From DASPJL01 sp035628645 (GTDB taxonomy: Bacteria > Bacteroidota > Bacteroidia > Cytophagales > Cyclobacteriaceae), in assembly GCA_035628645.1 (NCBI GenBank), contig DASPJL010000039.1, positions 1 to 8,031 of the forward strand: a stretch of 8,031 nt of DNA. Direction: 5' to 3'. The translations under genes were made by a program, and so were the position numbers. How positions within the stretch are numbered: position 1 is the first letter of the stretch; the number at the start of each line of letters is the position of its first letter. Of the stretch, positions 6,911 to 8,031 are shown piece after piece. The notes beneath the pieces are model-generated. The model ran no database searches and had not been told where the DNA came from. It was given only the letters and a program-made list of their open reading frames with translations.

Positions 6911-7363
6911 TTATTTTCTAAGTTTATCTAATAAATTATTTAACTGTTTCGCTTCTTCCACAGTAAGAATACTTGAAAGTTCGTCATACATCTGGTCTAG
7001 CAAGGGATCTATTTCTTTTAATAATTTAAGCCCCTTCTCACTAATCAACACGTTTACCGCTCTTCTATCTTCAGGACATTGTACCCTTTCCACCAATCCC
7101 TTTTTCTTAAGCTTTTCTACAAGTCTGGAAGCGTCACACATTTTATTTAGCATCCTTTCCACAAGTAAGTTAATAGTTGCGGGAGTTGGATATTGCCCTC
7201 TTAATATCCTTAAAAGGTTAAACTGCTGAGGCGTAATGGCAAAAGACTTAAATATGTTAATCTGTGAATCGTGCAGCCAGTTGTTGGTAAAATATATATT
7301 TAGGACCATCTTATGGTGCTCGCTTCTAAAGCTCTTTTGTTTTATTTCGTCTTCCAGCTTCAT
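6911..7363 (-). CDS. MarR-family winged helix-turn-helix transcriptional regulator
   Basis: MarR proteins are dimeric repressors that bind palindromes and release DNA on meeting a ligand or oxidant. At 150 aa the length is typical. Helices at both ends would form the dimer interface; the winged helix covers about 44-113: TPQQFNLLRILRGQ (44-57), the helix-turn-helix with recognition helix around CDASRLVEKLKKKG (76-89), and the wing with the family's D-x-R signature in EDRRAVNVLIS (98-108). Cys76 at the start of the recognition helix and Cys96 just before the wing are the only cysteines. The start at 7363 is chosen because EIKQKSFRSEHHK looks like the conserved first helix of Bacteroidota members; the next Met (residue 19) would remove it. 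It lies 31 bp upstream of yceI and downstream of a promoter overlapped by a perfect palindrome, suggesting autorepression. The inducer is unknown. Confidence 0.93.
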   Translation of the reverse strand: MKLEDEIKQKSFRSEHHKMVLNIYFTNNWLHDSQINIFKSFAITPQQFNLLRILRGQYPTPATINLLVERMLNKMCDASRLVEKLKKKGLVERVQCPEDRRAVNVLISEKGLKLLKEIDPLLDQMYDELSSILTVEEAKQLNNLLDKLRK

Positions 7364-7371
7364 TTATTTGA

Positions 7372-7401
7372 CAAAGGTAATAATAAAAATAGATGTTGCA
7401 A
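7372..7401 (-). promoter_or_regulatory. Bacteroidota-type promoter of marR-yceI
   Basis: On the minus strand, TACCTTTG (7372-7379) is an exact match to the -7 consensus TAnnTTTG. A TTG -33 element (7399-7401) stands 19 bp upstream, which is ideal spacing. Only 8 bp separate the -7 element from the marR ATG, so transcription should begin within a few bases of the start codon, giving a leaderless or nearly leaderless mRNA. The -33 element lies at the centre of the palindrome at 7384-7413. Confidence 0.75.
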
Positions 7402-7413
7402 CATCTATTTTTA
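7384..7413. promoter_or_regulatory. 30-bp perfect palindrome, probable MarR operator
   Basis: The half-site TAAAAATAGATGTTG (7384-7398) is followed directly by its exact reverse complement (7399-7413), with no spacer. It occupies half of the 59-bp gap between the kinase stop and the marR start and covers the marR -33 element, so a bound dimer would block RNA polymerase. That a MarR dimer binds palindromes of this kind is family knowledge; that this regulator binds here is inference from position. An alternative or additional role is a weak terminator for the kinase gene, since the outer arms are A-rich and T-rich, but the core stem has few GC pairs. No second copy was found upstream of the FMN reductase gene. 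Confidence 0.72.
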
Positions 7414-7422
7414 GAAAAATTT

Positions 7423-8031
7423 TTATCTTTTGTTTAAATCTTCAACAAGTTCATCTACTACCTGGAGGGTAAACTTAAATTCTGTACCTATATTTTGTTT
7501 ACTTTCTACCCATATTTTCCCGCCATTCTTTTCAACAAATTCTTTACACAATATAAGCCCAAGCCCAGTACCTTCTTCTTTAAATGTACCCGGTTTTGTA
7601 AGGTGGAAATCTGTTCGGAATAACTTCGGCTGATCTTCTTCATTAATTCCAACCCCATTATCACTCACTGAAACTTCAACAAAGGAATCACTTACATTGG
7701 CATTAATTTCAATTTTTCCTCCCGGGTTTGTAAACTTTAAGGCATTTGACAATAAATTTCTGAATACGAAGTCAAGCATATTCTCATCGGCAAACACCAC
7801 AATATTCTTATCTACATTGAGTTGCAGGTCAATAAGTTTGCCGCTTGCCCGTGCATTTAAAAGATCATGCGTTTTTTGAACTGACTTATAAAGGTAAAAT
7901 TTCTTGGGATTGAAATCGATGTGCCCCATCTGTGATCTTGCCCATTGCAACAAATTTTCTAGTAAGGCAGAAAGGTTTTCCACTGATTTATGCATGTCCT
8001 TTGCCAGCTTTGTCCGCTCTTCCTCCGTAAA
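7423..8031 (-). CDS. Sensor histidine kinase, C-terminal catalytic part (5' end outside window)
   Basis: The product is the ATP-binding end of a two-component sensor kinase, which would autophosphorylate a histidine and pass the phosphate to a response regulator. The frame is open to the window edge, leaving 202 visible residues. The first ~35 (including ENLLQWARSQMG) look like the second helix of the dimerisation domain, so the phosphorylated histidine and the sensor region lie outside. The HATPase domain is complete: N box RNLLSNALKFT (91-101), G1 box DNGVGI (124-129), G2 box GTGLGL (154-159), then a C-terminal VESKQNIGTEFKFTL strand pair. A 15-residue acidic tail follows, with no receiver domain. 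The LLQWARSQMG stretch resembles large Bacteroidota kinases carrying TPR or PAS sensor domains, but this cannot be verified here. It precedes marR on the same strand by 59 bp; a functional link is not shown. Confidence 0.92.
   Translation of the reverse strand, partial: FTEEERTKLAKDMHKSVENLSALLENLLQWARSQMGHIDFNPKKFYLYKSVQKTHDLLNARASGKLIDLQLNVDKNIVVFADENMLDFVFRNLLSNALKFTNPGGKIEINANVSDSFVEVSVSDNGVGINEEDQPKLFRTDFHLTKPGTFKEEGTGLGLILCKEFVEKNGGKIWVESKQNIGTEFKFTLQVVDELVEDLNKR

Noticed and set aside
6906..7229. Plus-strand 107-aa open frame
   Set aside because: It lies entirely antisense to the well-supported marR gene, is rich in Ser, Leu and Phe as expected for an antisense shadow, and matches no family I know. 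The same applies to plus-strand frames at 7236-7472, 7430-7633 and 7697-7879.
7384..7413. The palindrome as a rho-independent terminator of the histidine kinase gene
   Set aside because: Kept only as an alternative. The central stem has few GC pairs, the T-run pairs with its own A-run, and the promoter elements and the MarR gene beside it explain it better as an operator.
1..8031. Mobile elements, CRISPR arrays, tRNA or rRNA genes, toxin-antitoxin or defence systems
   Set aside because: No transposase, direct-repeat array, terminal inverted repeats, cloverleaf-like sequence or defence-associated domain was seen; coding density is high and each gene has a conventional assignment.

Overview
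The window looks like chromosomal DNA of a member of the Bacteroidota (Bacteroidetes). Four signs point there. The gene order murG-murC-ftsQ-ftsA-ftsZ has no ddl between murC and ftsQ. FtsZ ends in FLHDNVD. The clearest promoter fits the phylum's TTG / TAnnTTTG pattern. Shine-Dalgarno sites are essentially absent in AT-rich DNA. The exact class or genus cannot be read from the sequence.

Left part (1-5533, plus strand): the 3' end of a division and cell wall (dcw) cluster. It holds the C-terminal half of MurG (lipid II synthesis), complete MurC (first amino acid of the muropeptide stem), FtsQ (bitopic divisome scaffold), FtsA (actin-like membrane tether for FtsZ) and FtsZ (tubulin-like division ring). 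The genes are tightly packed, with gaps or overlaps of a few bases, and are probably one transcript. It ends at a strong hairpin-plus-T-run terminator just after ftsZ.

Right part (5591-8031, minus strand): four genes converging on ftsZ. In their own direction of transcription these are the C-terminal part of a sensor histidine kinase cut by the window edge, a MarR-family repressor, a secreted YceI-family lipid-binding-like protein with its own terminator, and a small NAD(P)H-dependent FMN reductase-like flavoprotein. marR and yceI are 31 bp apart and probably form one operon.

The most interesting element is in the 59-bp gap between the kinase and marR. A perfect 30-bp palindrome lies there, and its centre is the TTG (-33) element of a near-ideal Bacteroidota promoter for marR. 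This is a readable prediction of an autorepressed marR-yceI operon, and the promoter sits so close to the start codon that the mRNA should be almost leaderless. No mobile element, CRISPR array, tRNA or rRNA was seen, and no gene-free stretch exceeds 150 bp. Most of the window is ordinary core genome; no wholly new system is evident.
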